Shown: positions 22,278 to 35,115 of the stretch, piece after piece
Numbering within the stretch: position 1 is the first letter of the stretch
Layout of the letters: the number at the start of each line of letters is the position of its first letter
Source of the DNA: Xestospongia bergquistia
Lineage: Eukaryota; Porifera; Demospongiae; Haplosclerida; Petrosiidae
Assembly (NCBI GenBank): GCA_963965975.1
Contig: OZ014413.1
Location: 5,218,001 to 5,282,000, forward strand
Length of the DNA: 64,000 nucleotides
Direction of reading: 5' to 3'
Program-made: the position numbers and the translations under genes
The notes under the pieces: model-generated
Database searches by the model: none
The model's input: the letters and a program-made list of their open reading frames with translations, nothing else
Told to the model about the DNA's origin: nothing

Positions 22278-24030
22278 TTAATAGATCATCAAGTATGTTT
22301 ATAGGCTATATGCCATGTTACGCTGTCTATGAAATAAATCAAACTGTATTGAATGCACTAATCCTCCCTCTTAGTATTGTCCCATGTCTTTTAGTCTTAA
22401 CTGAAAAGGTGATGTCAATGTATTTCCTTAACAGGTTGCTCAAGCAATGTTGCTGTCAGGATACTTCCCAGACTGAAGGAGATATTGGAAGCAACTCAAT
22501 GGTTTCTTGGTGAGTGCTTAAATACGTTGGGTAACTCATTGAGTGCTATCCTGTCTAGTGTGGTTTCCTCCTGTCACACTGGATCAGATAGTACTGGACA
22601 TTCTGCTACTCTTTTGTCCAGTAGACCAAGATCAAAAAAACCATCAACCAACAATGGTAAATCTATTAGGGGGGATCCAAGCGGCCAAGATGTGATGTCA
22701 CAGTCAAAGAGGCAAAGATACCTGAATTAAATCGTCCTCAAAGAGAGCGCTGCATTTTTTTCGATCACCTTGCTTACATCTTGCGAGGTTCAGTGATGGT
22801 GGAAGATTAAGGTGAACCGTCCTTCTCAATCCCAGAGAAAATGTCAGCAATGGATCCTGGCAGCCTCTAGGTGTGGACATGGTCAAAAGCGGATTCTCTT
22901 TCTTAAAAAAAATGCTCCCTTAGACTACTTGGGGATGGTCTAATGAGGCATGACTCCACGAGAAGGGGATGTTCCAAATCCCTGTGGAACTCCTCGATGG
23001 GGCCAAATGAGGTCAAAATCCGTGGGCACTTCGTGACCAGGTAGAGGAACAGGGTGTTGCTCATCAATTGGCAAAGATTGGTGGGGTTTAAAGTGAAGAA
23101 AAGCAACCTCCACCAATCAATGTTGTTCGTTGATGACAGCCTCATTGCCTATGCAGGTCAAGGACTTTTTCTAAAACCGGTCCAGCATAGCACTTATTAC
23201 AGCATAGTATCTCTCTCTAACGAGAAGGTTCTGCAACTCAGCAAATTCGATGGCTCCAATTTGGCCAGGTTCGGCAATGAAGGTGGCATAATGAAGGTTC
23301 TGTAACTGCCCTCCTGTGACTACTTGATGAAAGTGGGTAATGGCTACATGGATGCTAGCAAATTCGAGGGCTTCAGTTTCGCCAATAAAGGTGGCGTAAT
23401 CAAGGCCTTGAAACGTCTAGTGACAGGCCTGCAAGTGCAATACAACTGTCATGACGAAATACTAAAAGAGGCATGCAAAAGCATGAAAGGCATGTGGCAG
23501 TAAGTCTGCTGGTATCACACTACTGCTCTGGGTGTAAGTGTGTATAATATACCATGCAATAAGTGTGATAATATTTGTGTTCTAGTTAATAAAATGGACA
23601 AAAACCAGTGGCAGATACAAGACAAAATCTAGTTATAGAAAAACAATTGTAAGAAGAAAAATTATGCAGTAATGTCACTCTCTTTTGCTTTAGGTACCAC
23701 CAGTAGTACATAATATTCATGTACATGGGGACTATGTCCATAATTAGGACTTTCTTTTTATTGAACTGTGTAATTTCACGATGGAGCAATTGCCTACATT
23801 CGAAGAAGAGGAGAAAGTGGAGCTTGCACTAGATGAGAATGAGTGTATACCTATTTAGAGCCTTCAGGCCAATTATGGAAAGCTAGCCACTGGCCTTAAT
23901 TTTTTACAGAGGAAAGAAAAAAAAATGTAAGCACACACATAATTCTCTTCTTTGTATAACTATATTTATTTATAGCCTTATTTGTATGATGATTACATGA
24001 CTAGCACTAGTACTAGCACTAGTACTTAAA
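22278..24030 (+). repeat. Family X repeat, copy 3
   Basis: It starts with ATCATCAAGTATGTTTATAGGC and then the exon-like block at 22435-22509 (acceptor TTAACAG, donor GTGAGT). The serine-rich block (GNSLSAILSSVVSSCHTGSD, SRPRSKKPSTNNG) follows at 22530-22650, then the CQQWILAASRCGHGQKRI block (22850), a duplicated KVGNGYMDASKFEGFSFANK-like block (23230-23460), the tail with ACATGGGGACTATGTCC (23720), and an acidic peptide-like end (MEQLPTFEEEEKVELALDEN, 23780-23855). Confidence 0.7.
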
Positions 24031-25437
24031 AGTATTAATACATTATCAAGTATGTTTATAGGCTATATGCCATGTTACGCTGTCTATGAAATAAACCAAA
24101 GTATACTGAATGCACTAATCCTCCCTCTTAGTATTGTCCCATGTCTTTTAGTCTTAAATGAAAGGTGATGTTAATGTATTTCTTTAACACGTTGCTCAAG
24201 CAATGTTGCTGTCAGGATACTTCCCAGACTGAAGGAGATATTGGAAGCAACTCAAATGATTCTTGGTGAGTGCTTAAATACATTGGGCAACTCATTGAGT
24301 GCTAGCCTGTCTAGTGTGGTTTCCTCCTATCACACTGGATCAGATAGTAGTGGACATTCTGCTACTCTCTCATCCAGTAGACCAAGATTGAAAAGACCAT
24401 CAACCAACGATGCATGACAGCCTCATTGCTGATGCAGGTCAAGGATGTTTTCTAAAACCGGGCCAGCATGTCACTTATTACAACACGGTAACTCTCTAAC
24501 AAAAAGGTTCTGTAACTGCCCTTCTCTAACTACTTGATGAAAGTGTATAATGGCTATGTGGATGCCAGCAAATTCGAGGGCTTCAATTTGATGAGGTTCG
24601 CCAATGAAAGTGGTGTAATCCAGGCCTTGAAGCGCCTAGTAAGAGGCCTGCAAGTGCAGTACAACTGTCATGACAAAGTACTAAAAGAGGCCAATCGACA
24701 TTACACACATTTTTTATCTTTCTGGCAATTTAGGAGATTACAGTGCTGTCAAAACAGACACATGCAGTCCGAATACCTCCTCCCTCTGTAAGTGAATACT
24801 GCAGCCATAGTTCATTTCTTGCAATGAGTAATGTCTACAATATCAATGTGCAAACACACATAACTGCACAAACATTATTATTGTGTTTAATTCTGCAGAA
24901 AACCAGCATCTGTATAGTCAAGGAATGCATAAATCGTGGCTAATCAAGGAGAGGGTTGTGGAAAACTGTAAATTCAGTTATCAATTGCATTATCATTGTT
25001 TTTATTTCTTCTTCAACAAAGACTCTTTTGTGTTTAGACCATTTTTATGAAGTTTTGGTAAGCACAATTATAGCTATTTGTTATTTTTGTATATATATTG
25101 TCATTTTCAAAGAGTTTAGAAGGAGCAAAGGCATGGAGGGAGAGATATCGGCAGACTAGCAGCCCTTTCAAATCATGCAAAAGCATGAAAGGCATGTGGC
25201 AGTTAGTCTGTTGGTATCACACTACAGCCCTGGGTGTAAGTGTGTATAATATAATGTGCAATAAGTGTGATAATATTTGTGTTCTAGTTAATAAAATGGA
25301 CAAAAACCAGTGGCAGATACAAGACAAAATCTAGTTATAGAAATGAAGCTGAAAAATTATATATAAATCATGCAGTAATGTCACTCTCTTTTGCTTAAGT
25401 ACCACAAGTAGTACATAATATTCATGTACATGGGGAC
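24031..25437 (+). repeat. Family X repeat, copy 4
   Basis: It begins at TCAAGTATGTTTATAGGC (24047) and repeats the same order: exon-like block (24190-24266), serine-rich block (24285-24410), and YLMKVYNGYVDASKFEGFN (24525). Next is a segment seen elsewhere only at 63.7 kb and 10.4 kb (TVLSKQTHAVRIPPPSV, donor GTAAGT at 24789, acceptor TTCTGCAG at about 24898). The block SLEGAKAWRERYRQTSSPFK follows at 25107. It stops abruptly at 25437 inside ACATGGGGAC, where repeat R2 begins. Confidence 0.7.
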
Positions 25438-25800
25438 CAAGCTTGAATCACACGAGTTAGGTTAATACAAAGTCATGAGAGGTCAGGCTTAAAAATTCGC
25501 TTACTTTATAATTATTTTTAGAGGCTAAGAATTTATAAAATCACGGTATAAGTTATAGTAGCCAAGAGGTTAAAGATTTGCTTCTTTTGCACATATTTTT
25601 GTTGCTTAAAATTTAAAAACTCTAAGGAAAGTTATCGAATACAATGGGTTAATGATTGTATACTTTGGACTGGTATTAGGTAGTAATATAGTACAGCACA
25701 CATCGAAATATGTTGTTGAAAAATCTCAGCAACAGTTAAATAGAAAGTTGAATGAAAAACAACATGGCTTTAAGGGTATCCCACAACCTTAAGAATACAA
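25438..25800 (+). repeat. Repeat R2, copy 1
   Basis: The sequence CAAGCTTGAATCACACGAGTTAGG...AACAACATGGCTTTAAGGG matches 27645-27835 over its length with small insertions. It has no coding potential. It may be a non-autonomous element; I see no clear ends. Confidence 0.6.
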
Positions 25801-25937
25801 ACATCTTAAAGTCAGAAGATTTAGCCAAGTCACTCATTGTCTGAATAGGAAAACTTTTCAATGTTTATTATTATTACTGTAGTAACTGGTGCTTATATGG
25901 ATAATTGTTGGATTAAACTATACTATTTCTTGTATTA

Positions 25938-26512
25938 ACCTTTTACTTGTCATTGACAAGTACACTCATCATTGAAAATGTGGATGTAATTACCAATCAC
26001 GAGTATACTTGTCATGCAACATTATGTTTAGTACTCTAGTATTGCTTTATGGTGGCTGCCTTTTTAGCTAGCTTCTTTAGACAGCTAGATTGCAATACAA
26101 TATATACATATATACTCGATAATTTAACTTACATCACCTGATTATCAAGACTTGTCACTTATCAAAGGTAAAATGCAAACCACAAAGTATTGTACAACTG
26201 TTATGACTTAGCAATAATAGCTAAAATACAGAACAATAGCACGCAATATATTGTTCACATAACAGACTACTATTATGGTTGAAGACATTGCTAGAACTTA
26301 TACTAGAGAAAAAGCCTTGAACTTGCTTGATATTGATCAGAGGATGAATGTTTCAAGTGAATAGTCTTCTGAGGGCAGTGATGAACTTGATGAAATGAAT
26401 CAAACTTGTAAATACCTCAAATATCCAAAAAACATGTATAAAATGAAAAGTGAAAGAAAGGCGCAAAATAATTTAGTAACTACCGGATAAACCACGCAAA
26501 AATTAGCATGTA
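25938..26512 (+). mobile_element. Possible degenerate piggyBac-like remnant
   Basis: The left part reads TTAACCTTTTACTTGTC (25935) and the right part ATGTAAAGGG (26503-26512), which would pair as imperfect piggyBac-style ends. Between them a short open frame (MVEDIARTYTREKALNLLDI, 26276) is followed by an acidic stretch, as in piggyBac N-termini. There is no TTAA at the right side and no core, so this is only a suggestion. Confidence 0.3.
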
Positions 26513-27640
26513 AAGGGTGACAAAAGGAGAGCTGAAAATATTTTAATGTCCTTTTAAGACTAATGTCTCTAAGAAATCACGATGTTTTCAGTACATTATA
26601 AATATTCAGTAGATATTGCTATAGTAAATGAATAGACCATGTCATACTATGCACCTTCAGAAAGAAATGCAAAGTCTTTCCTAAGACACGCGTGATAACT
26701 TCTTAGTAAGTAAAATAGTTGTCAGTCTCATGGCCTTTCTTTTCAGTCTTTTACGTTCATTACCAAGTAATGACAGACTATCAGATGAAAGAAGAAAGAT
26801 GGAGTAAATGTAACATGCGATACAATAAAAGAAGACAGTTCATATATATCTACTGGATATGTTAGGAATACAAAAAGTATTTATACCACACAGTGAAGCT
26901 AGAAATTGATTGCTTCCTACTTTATCATAAGATAAAAAATAGAGTAAATTTGCTTTATCTTCAAACAAGCTCTAATATAGCAAATACAAACAACATCTAC
27001 TAACATATATTCGCTATATATAAGTATACAAGAACGAAAGTATATTTACATAGTAACGATTGTATACTAAATGTGTCACAACTCCCTAACACATTCAAAC
27101 TTACTCATTTATCTTGAAACTGTTTGAAAATATAGCAGAGACACTTCCAAATCATTGTTGAGTGGTTTCATTAGACTGTTGTAACGTTAGAAAAGCTAAA
27201 CAACTACTATAACACAACACGCGTTTCTTTCTCTTGAGGTGTTACTAAATTACTGACGTCATACTAGAATATAATGCGCATGCGCAATTCTGTTAATAAA
27301 GGATAATTAAAAGTATTAACACTTGAACAATCTAATATAAAAATAAAGCGATATTGAATTTTAAATCTCTAGCATGTTCTATCTGTAATGTCATTGAAGA
27401 TGTCTATAAAAAGTCAGATTTTTAAGTATAACTTTGTCACTACTCGAAGCAGAGAAGAGCATGCTTCCTTACCTACCAGCAGATGTTACAGCAACTATGT
27501 TTCTATTTTGGATCATTGTTCTTCTGCAAAACTTAAGAACTTGTCTTATGTTTCATTTTGGACCAGATTTAGAATGTGAACCTCAGAAGGTTCCATACAC
27601 TTCGTTGTTGTAATGTAACAAATATTCCAAATACACTGAG
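26513..27640. other. Non-coding AT-rich stretch
   Basis: No supported gene. A 63-codon frame at 27388-27579 has no recognisable motif and is probably chance. Confidence 0.4.
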
Positions 27641-27644
27641 TCAT

Positions 27645-27835
27645 CAAAGCTTGAATCCCATAAGTCAGGTTACAACAAAGTCATAAAAGATAATGCTTAA
27701 AAATTCACTTACTTTATGCATATTTTTGGAAGCTAAAACCTTAGAAAATATGCTGTTGCCAAATCCCAGCAACAGTTCAATAATCAGTTCAATGAAAAAC
27801 AACATGGTTTGATGACATCCCCAAACTATTACACA
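27645..27835 (+). repeat. Repeat R2, copy 2
   Basis: AAAGCTTGAATCCCATAAGTCAGG...AACAACATGGTTTGATGAC is a shorter copy of the R2 repeat at 25438. The two lie about 2.2 kb apart in the same orientation. Confidence 0.6.
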
Positions 27836-30800
27836 CTTTTTAAGTTACATGGTATATATCTTTGTTTAATAACTGTTCTTAATAAAAAAGAAAAAATGCA
27901 GAAACCTTATAACAATCATCATAGGCTTCGTACACATGATCCGAGCAATATATGACTATATAGTGATGTCAATAGAAGAAACACAACTTTAGCATATCGC
28001 TGTAAAAAGTGAAGTTTGTTATACTCACATTTATGCTTACACACCATTGGTCTGCACAAGATATAGTGTGAACACCATAGCACACGAAATATTGTGTATC
28101 ATTTCACAATGTGTATTAAACTTAAACTGTTCATAAAGGTAATATTTTTGTGCTACAAATAAGAACTAAACTGTTTATATAACCTAAGAACACTGCGATC
28201 AACAAGATATGATGGTACACATATAACAAATGATAGTGTATCTGGGTGTATGACATGATATTCATAAATGTCAAAATTAAAATGTAGTTTTTCACATACT
28301 AACAAGTACCAACATCAAAAACAAGAATGTCTTGCATTTTTCCAACACAGGATTGAGTTCCATTTCGAGCAACATGACACCACCAGCTTTATAAATTGTT
28401 CAATTGATTTAAATTCATGATAATCTAAAATTTACAATGTATAATTAACATAACTTAGGTGATAATGAAAACCCAGTAACGATGGATTAGGCTGTTAAAT
28501 CCTCTCTTAACACATTCACTTCAGCAGAATAAGGTACATTATTAACTGAAACCTTCTGTTCTATTACATAATATATAAGGAGTATTGTTGTATTAAAGTT
28601 ATTTACCTGATCCTGACATTGCCTGCTTGTTTAGGCTTATTCCATCCTCAGCACTTAAGTACAGACACATTATCATTCGTGATGATTAGCAAGGCTTTTG
28701 GGTATATTTCTGAAACATTATTCTCTAAGTTAAGCTTTATTCTCTGAGTTAAGCATTATTCTCTGAGTGATCTCTTTACTTCAAAAAAGTCTGCCTTCAC
28801 TTCAAGAAAAAATAACAACCAGTATTGTGTATTTTGATAACTTTGTTCCTTCACGTAGTCTTAAATGATAATATAAAGCTATTTGTCACCTTATAATACA
28901 TGTGTAGTACTTTAAGTTTATTGTTTTCTCAACCATCACAATTTCATCAGTTTGGTTATAGATGGTTTTCAATCTTACATTTCAGTCTGAGGCCCAACAC
29001 TTTCTGTTACAACAGCAGTTTGTGAACCAACACTCCACTGTTTATTACTGAAAGTGGTAGCTCCCACACTACAACTTTCGCTATTAACTACAGCTACTTC
29101 AATGAGATGAAATGGTGGCCTTTTCTACCATTTCATGGTCCTATGTGAAAAGTTGTAATATGACAGCATTTGGTTAGCCTTATCAGCTCTGCCTATGTGT
29201 CTATTACGTTCTTCAATCATAACAGGTTTCATCACCTTCTCCTGTCCTCCATTAGCCAACCTTCTCCTAGTCATAGTGTCATTGTGTATAATATTATACA
29301 GATCATTGCATCAACCCTCTTGTCCTTCCATTGTAGAGCCTTCATATTTCCTTTTAAAGGTTCATATACTTGACATTGTGGCATTATAATTACAAAAGAC
29401 CTTTGTATCAATGGTGACATACTTTTTATTGCATTGAAATATACTGTTAAGAAATTTTAGAATTTCTTGAGATGACAATGTTTAACTTACAGAAACATCT
29501 ACATGACAACAGTTAGGATGTCAGCCAGACTAAACTGGTACATTGTAGCAGTTACATCCATGGGCGGGTATTGTCAGTGGAAAACTGTTAATGACAATAC
29601 ATACAAAATCAATGTTATATGGATATTACAAAAAACATTTTAAAAATAGATACACATATCCTTTTGTTCTTAGCTTAGTAGGGATCACCCTATCATGTCC
29701 ATTTGTTGTATTATTATCTGTAAAAGAAAACAATTAAGCAGATTTCTGACAACAATCTACATCAATAGTAAAGATATGTGGTTCTATTTTATTATACAAG
29801 ATTGTTTATCTTACATTTATTTGTGTAAATTTTATTGTGAAGCGTAAACTTAAATATGATCATAAAAATTTAGATATGTAAATGTTAAGATCATGCATCC
29901 TAAATGATGTTTTGGATTGTTGGAGATTATTAGGATTTGATGAGGATATTTCTGAATGCTCATTTTTAGAACAAATGAGTGACCAATAGATAAAGATTAG
30001 AGGCTTCTTCTACTCTAGTTCTTTTATGGAGCTGTACAAACAACATACTAAAAATTATTATCCTAAGGTGAGATATAAATATTAATTAGCCTAAGGTGAG
30101 ATATAAAACTTGAGTACCATTGCAGAACTCTTGTACATTTGGATTTTCACTTGCTCTGCATCTCTGCTTTGGCATTCAAAACATTTTTCAATAGGATTTT
30201 GTGAAAGGTTCTCACTTTTTGAACTTTATGCAAAATGTCTTTTGAGCCTAATCTGTGTAATTTAATCATTTTTCAATTTATAGATGGTCCATCAAAAGTG
30301 GGTGACAAAACTTTAAAATTTCATCTTAGTAATCTGTTTAGAGCTTTTCAAAAGGTTTGAATGAGTAGCTTACCTTGGTATGGACAGAAATGTGCATATT
30401 GTGTAGTCTTTGCTTTCATTCATTTGATAATAAGTATCTATAATTAGCATGACTTCTTGGAGACATTATATGATTACTAATAGGATTACTATGTCGCTGA
30501 ATGGTTTTGGTAAACCATCATGATACATTAGTTACATTAGTTTACATTATGATTAATTTGTAGTTCGCAATTCTTGTGATTTACTGTGCTTATTTCTGAT
30601 ATAGTGGAATCAAGTACATAGCCGTCTAAAAACAAACATTCATGTAGAATTATTTTACAGATAATGTGTGCACATCACAAAGTTTACCTTCTGAATTGGC
30701 AGAGCAAAAATGACTGGTATCTTCTGGATCAAAAATTGCTAAAAGTGTACGACAGTTAATTTTTGTACTGAATATATATGCATGGTTTGTATCTTGGATA

Positions 30801-31170
30801 AATATGTTCTTATTTGTTCTAAATATTTAGTCCTATATCTTTTAGTAGTAACATTACTATAAGAAGAAAGCCACAAAAGTATGTTTAGTGCTATTTTCAT
30901 TGTAGATTAATGCACAATAATAAGTGAAAAAATGATTTGAATTTAAAGAATTTTAGTAGGTAAATTAATTAATAAAATTAAATAACAAAAAAGACTACAT
31001 TTCAATTTTACTTTATGTGGTTCATTGTTGCATCATAGTTGGTGGGTGGATATACCAAGTAAGGGTTGACACACTGGTGTTGTGAAGTAAATTCCAGGGC
31101 ATTATCAAATTTTTTGTTTAAACAGAAAACAAAAATCAACTAATAAGGAATAATAAGGCAATCTTTGTTC
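27836..31170. other. Mostly non-coding; possible decayed minus-strand exon
   Basis: The only coding-like signal is on the minus strand at 28980-29110 (EVAVVNSESCSVGATTFSNK), with no recognised domain. It may belong to the same decayed gene as the ZU5 fragment downstream at 31.2-31.6 kb. Elsewhere I see nothing supportable. Confidence 0.35.
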
Positions 31171-31179
31171 TGCTTTTGC

Positions 31180-31620
31180 AATCAAATATTGGTTTGGTAT
31201 CTTTCCGTATGCTAGGCCTTTGACACCAATACAGTTAAAGCAAAAGTGAGGAGGATAAAATTTAGCCAGTGTAGACTCGATTGTAATCTTGATTCTTGGT
31301 ATCTGCTGTTAGCAGATATAACTGATTATTAGCATTCTACATATTAGTGACATTAATGTGATGAGGTATGTATAATTTAGCAGGTTTTGGTAACTGACAG
31401 TTTGTATATGTCCACACAATTGGAGAGACAGGGACAAAATCTTTGAACTTGAACTTATTGCTGGCAAAGCTAACTCCAATCCATATTATAGCTTTTGCTT
31501 TTACTGCTCCTTATGGCACAATCAGTGTAATACCATATTGACTGGTGTGATATGCTAAGCCAGTTGCATCTACTGATACTTCAATGACCACTCCAAAGCT
31601 GGCTAAAAATATGTAAATAA
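31180..31620 (-). pseudogene. ZU5-domain fragment
   Basis: On the minus strand, 31350-31610 reads GVVIEVSVDATGLAYHTSQY, then GITLIVP, a TAA stop, GAVKAKAIIWIGVSF, and FVPVSPIVWTY. It ends with LYIPHHINVTN. The glycine-rich start, the I-x-x-P-x-GAV motif, V-SP-V and the final IPHH are hallmarks of ZU5 domains, as in UNC5 and PIDD proteins. A possible continuation is at 31180-31270 (KFYPPHFCFNCIGVKGLAYG). The nonsense codon at about 31514 and missing flanks indicate a pseudogene. ZU5 plus DEATH proteins are numerous in sponges, but no death domain was found beside this one. Confidence 0.6.
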
Positions 31621-31629
31621 GATTATTAA

Positions 31630-32730
31630 GAATTGACCAATTAAGGTTAATGAAATTCATTGGTTGCTATATACATCTACATTTAAACTATGCAAATACT
31701 TCTATTAGTCACATACAACTGTAGCTTTTTTTCTTTGTACTGTTTTTTGAATATGGTTCTTTGTTGTCTTCACAAGAAGAAACAACTGATGTTGCATCTA
31801 TAGAAAAAAAGTTTGAATTTTCAAATGTTGTACATTCAACCACCATGTTAGTTAGAATTACAATCAAGCTTAACATAATGTGAAGCTTTATATTAAACTT
31901 TGAAAATAATATCTAGTGAGTGATTTATTAAAGTGATAAGTAATTATTAAAAATTACCTTACGACTGTTTTGATGGTACTAATATTGTAAAAAAGGATCA
32001 GATTATTGGTAACTTTAAAAATTGAAGAGTTGGCAGATGTAACAGAACTGTTCAAAGACATTTTATCAAAGAAAACCCATAAGATTCAATCAGTCATACC
32101 TAATTTAAAGCACTTGTGGTAAAAGTAATAATATTCATTGGTTACTATGAAGTGAATATATGCAGGTTAATTTTATTGGTCACTCTTGAAAGTTAAAGAC
32201 AAAAATAATTATGTATATAGTAAATATATGGTCAAAAATAATCTTAGGGTCTCCTGACACACTACATAAGTCAGGCAGAAAAGCCAATATACTGGTGTTT
32301 GACTAAAAAGTATGGTTATTAACAACCTACCAATGACCTCTTCTTGTTTGAATTTTTTTGCAGTGGAGTAATTGTTGGGGTTGTGGTCATCTCTTCAATG
32401 TCTATATATTATATCAAAAAGCCAACATTAATGTTATTATAGTATGCAATTTAAATAAATTAAAAAAATTAACATCATTCAAAAAATCAGTGACTTCCTA
32501 TTGTTTAGATCATTTTCATGAATGCCTTGATGAGCTAGTTCTTGGGGGTGTGGTCACTCTTTTCACTTTTTAATAAAAATGAAGTCTTAAAAATGTCGTG
32601 AAAGACGATGACCATCATTTTTTTACTAAAGAAAGTTTCTCCATTGTGCTTATGTGCTTGATTAATTTATATATAACTTAAGTGTACTTCTCTATTGTAA
32701 TGTAATGCTTTATTGTTTATTATATTGTAG
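31630..32730. other. Non-coding stretch
   Basis: No coding or structural feature that I can support. A 71-codon frame at 32358 has no motif. Confidence 0.4.
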
Positions 32731-33140
32731 TATTCAACTGATAATGAGGAGATTAAGGTGAAGCTTGTTAAACCCGTGGGGAGTGGAGGACACAAGATTT
32801 CCATTAACACTCTCATGAATGATGATCATGGAGGTATGGATGAATAGATAAATGGATGGAAGGATGGATAGACAGATTATCCAAAGAATTCATAAATTAT
32901 TTTCTATCTATTCAGATGACAGGTATTTTCATTTGTTCTCTTAATCCCATTACACCAGCTGGTCTGAGTGGACTAGCAAGACATAAGATCATATACTCAG
33001 TGGTCACAACCAATTCCTTAAACATCTTTCTAACAGGGCAGCTGAATTCCTTTATAATACTGGCAATAGAATTACACTTGTTCTTGGACAAAAGAAAAGA
33101 AGTTTCAGTGACTTACCAGAGATTGCAGAAGATCAAAAAA
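32731..33140 (+). pseudogene. PDZ-like exon fragments
   Basis: An exon-like block at 32731-32832 (YSTDNEEIKVKLVKPVGSGG, donor GGTATGG) is followed at 33038 by an acceptor (TCTAACAG) and RAAEFLYNTGNRITLVLGQK. The second resembles the last helix and strand of a PDZ domain (A-A-E-x-L-x-x-T-G-N-x-V-T-L). The first half of the domain is not evident, so the gene is probably decayed or mostly lost. Confidence 0.4.
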
Positions 33141-33209
33141 AGGAACAAGGTGGGTGTGGTTAATGGAGACAACTTCAAGTGGTCAGAAATTGAAGATGAA
33201 GGATAAGAC

Positions 33210-34980
33210 TGGACAAGAGGAGGAGACAAACACAGGGAACAGAGGTGTCCCAGAGACATGTAGATGCAGCTCTTTAGAAGGAACTTGCTAGACCTGATAA
33301 AATTGTCATTGTAAGTTTTATATAACCACACCCACTCTTTAATGACCTATAGTTGTAGTCCTTGTATCTATTTCATTAATCATTGATCCATTTTATTATT
33401 ATTGGTGGCTCTTATTCATAAACCTAATCATGAGAAGGGACTAGGTTTTAGAATGGAAAGTTTTGTTGTGGTGGACAACACAGGACAGCCACAAATAAGC
33501 AAGTTAACATGTATATGCTCATATCTGCTTATAGAGGTCATAATTATTAATAGTTAATAATATTTCATTGCCAAATGCATTAGCACAAAACAACCAATCT
33601 GAACAGTGTAACAAAATATTACCTTTGTTTTGTTTATGATGTGTGTGTGTGTGTGTGTGTGTGGTTTTAGTCACACTTACGGATATAATAATTGTGTTAC
33701 CAGAACCCAGAACTACACATACTCAAAAGCACATGATCAATTATGTCAACATTGAAAATGTTGACATGATGTTTAGTAATGCAATAAACTTGAAGAAAAG
33801 AAAAAAAAGTAGACATATTATTTAAAACAATTTATAGATGTATATAAAATGTCTGAACAGTGTGAAAGTGAATAAGATCAAAGACTAAGTCAGAAGCTAG
33901 GTATATAGAAATTATGTTACAAATGTTAAAGTTTACTATTATTAATCTGGGCAGATAGAAATCCAAGCCACATTTGTTATTAATTCTAGTTTATCATTAT
34001 GTGAGGCAAACTTTGCATATTTCTAATTAATAGTTAAATTCATGTAATTAGTACAGTATAGTACTGAACAATTATGTAATTACACTGTAGGTAGCATACA
34101 TCATATGATTCAAAAAATATGAAAAGGAGGTCCAATAGATTTGAATGAATGTTTTACATCAATCCTCTAATGATGTTATTGTTGTTGTTTGCCGAATAAG
34201 AAATAAAGATGATAGAATGAAAGACACAACACCATTGATTACATCAAGTAAGTATACATGTATAATATATGTCTACTGTTCTCTGTCTCTGTCTCTGTCT
34301 CTCTTATTAGCACTCCTGAACTTCCAGTCACCATAGAAATTCATCAACTTACCACGTCAGAGTCAGACAATGACCACAGTCAGTACTACTACTAGTCTCA
34401 TGTCAGTCTCTCTAGCTCTCAAAGCTATTTATCAAATGCACCAGACTTATCTCCTCATTTTAGAGACAATCTTGGAGAGAAAGACATGAAGAAGAGGGAA
34501 GAAGGCAAGATACAAGAAAAATTATCATAACTCTAGCAAGTACTAACCTAACAGATAATGTGACAGTTTTTTATTGACAGAGTTCTTGCAGCTCAGTTGA
34601 TAAGAACATTGGAGTAGTAAACATAATGTTTTAGGTTCACATCCCAACTAGTGTATTTTTTTCTTTATCTAATAAAATCATACTTTCTTCTTAGATTAAA
34701 GGAAAGGTATGAGGTACAACATGAACATCTCATTCATTACTTTTAGGAACAGGAAGAGGAGCTATTGAGACCAGAGAAGGAAGCAGAGGAACATAAGTTA
34801 TGTTTACAAGAACTAATGGATGAATGTCTTTACCATTAAGATGTATTATTTACTTACTTTCATTGAGTTACTTTAGTTCATTCTTTAGTATTAGGAGATA
34901 CAGCTGAATGAGATGGGTGATTACAGAAAGGAGATAAAGTGATCTGTGTCAAGGGTGCCTCATTAGTGAATTACACATTA
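33210..34980. other. Mostly non-coding, with microsatellites
   Basis: It contains a (GT)n tract at about 33640-33663 and a (TCTCTG)n-like tract at about 34278-34306. A short charged block at 34748-34840 (QEEELLRPEKEAEEHKLC) preceded by TTTTAG could be a coiled-coil exon fragment, but nothing around it supports a gene. Confidence 0.4.
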
Positions 34981-34984
34981 GATT

Positions 34985-35115
34985 TTACAGTAGAACAGTT
35001 AAGTGACAACTCACCAGACTAGTATAGGATTGAAATAAGAAATGATTTTTTCACAGAGTCAGCTGTCATTTCCTGTTTTCATAACAACATCCCAGGGCTA
35101 TCCAGAAGAGGTTTA
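34985..35115 (+). pseudogene. Partial duplicate of beta-helix-type gene
   Basis: The sequence GACAACTCACCAGACTAG...AGAGGTTTAACACTTCAATAAC matches 35688-35830 with several indels. It is a short, broken tandem copy of the next feature. Confidence 0.6.

Noticed and set aside
33640..33663. GT-repeat as a regulatory element
   Set aside because: It is a plain dinucleotide microsatellite with no gene structure around it.
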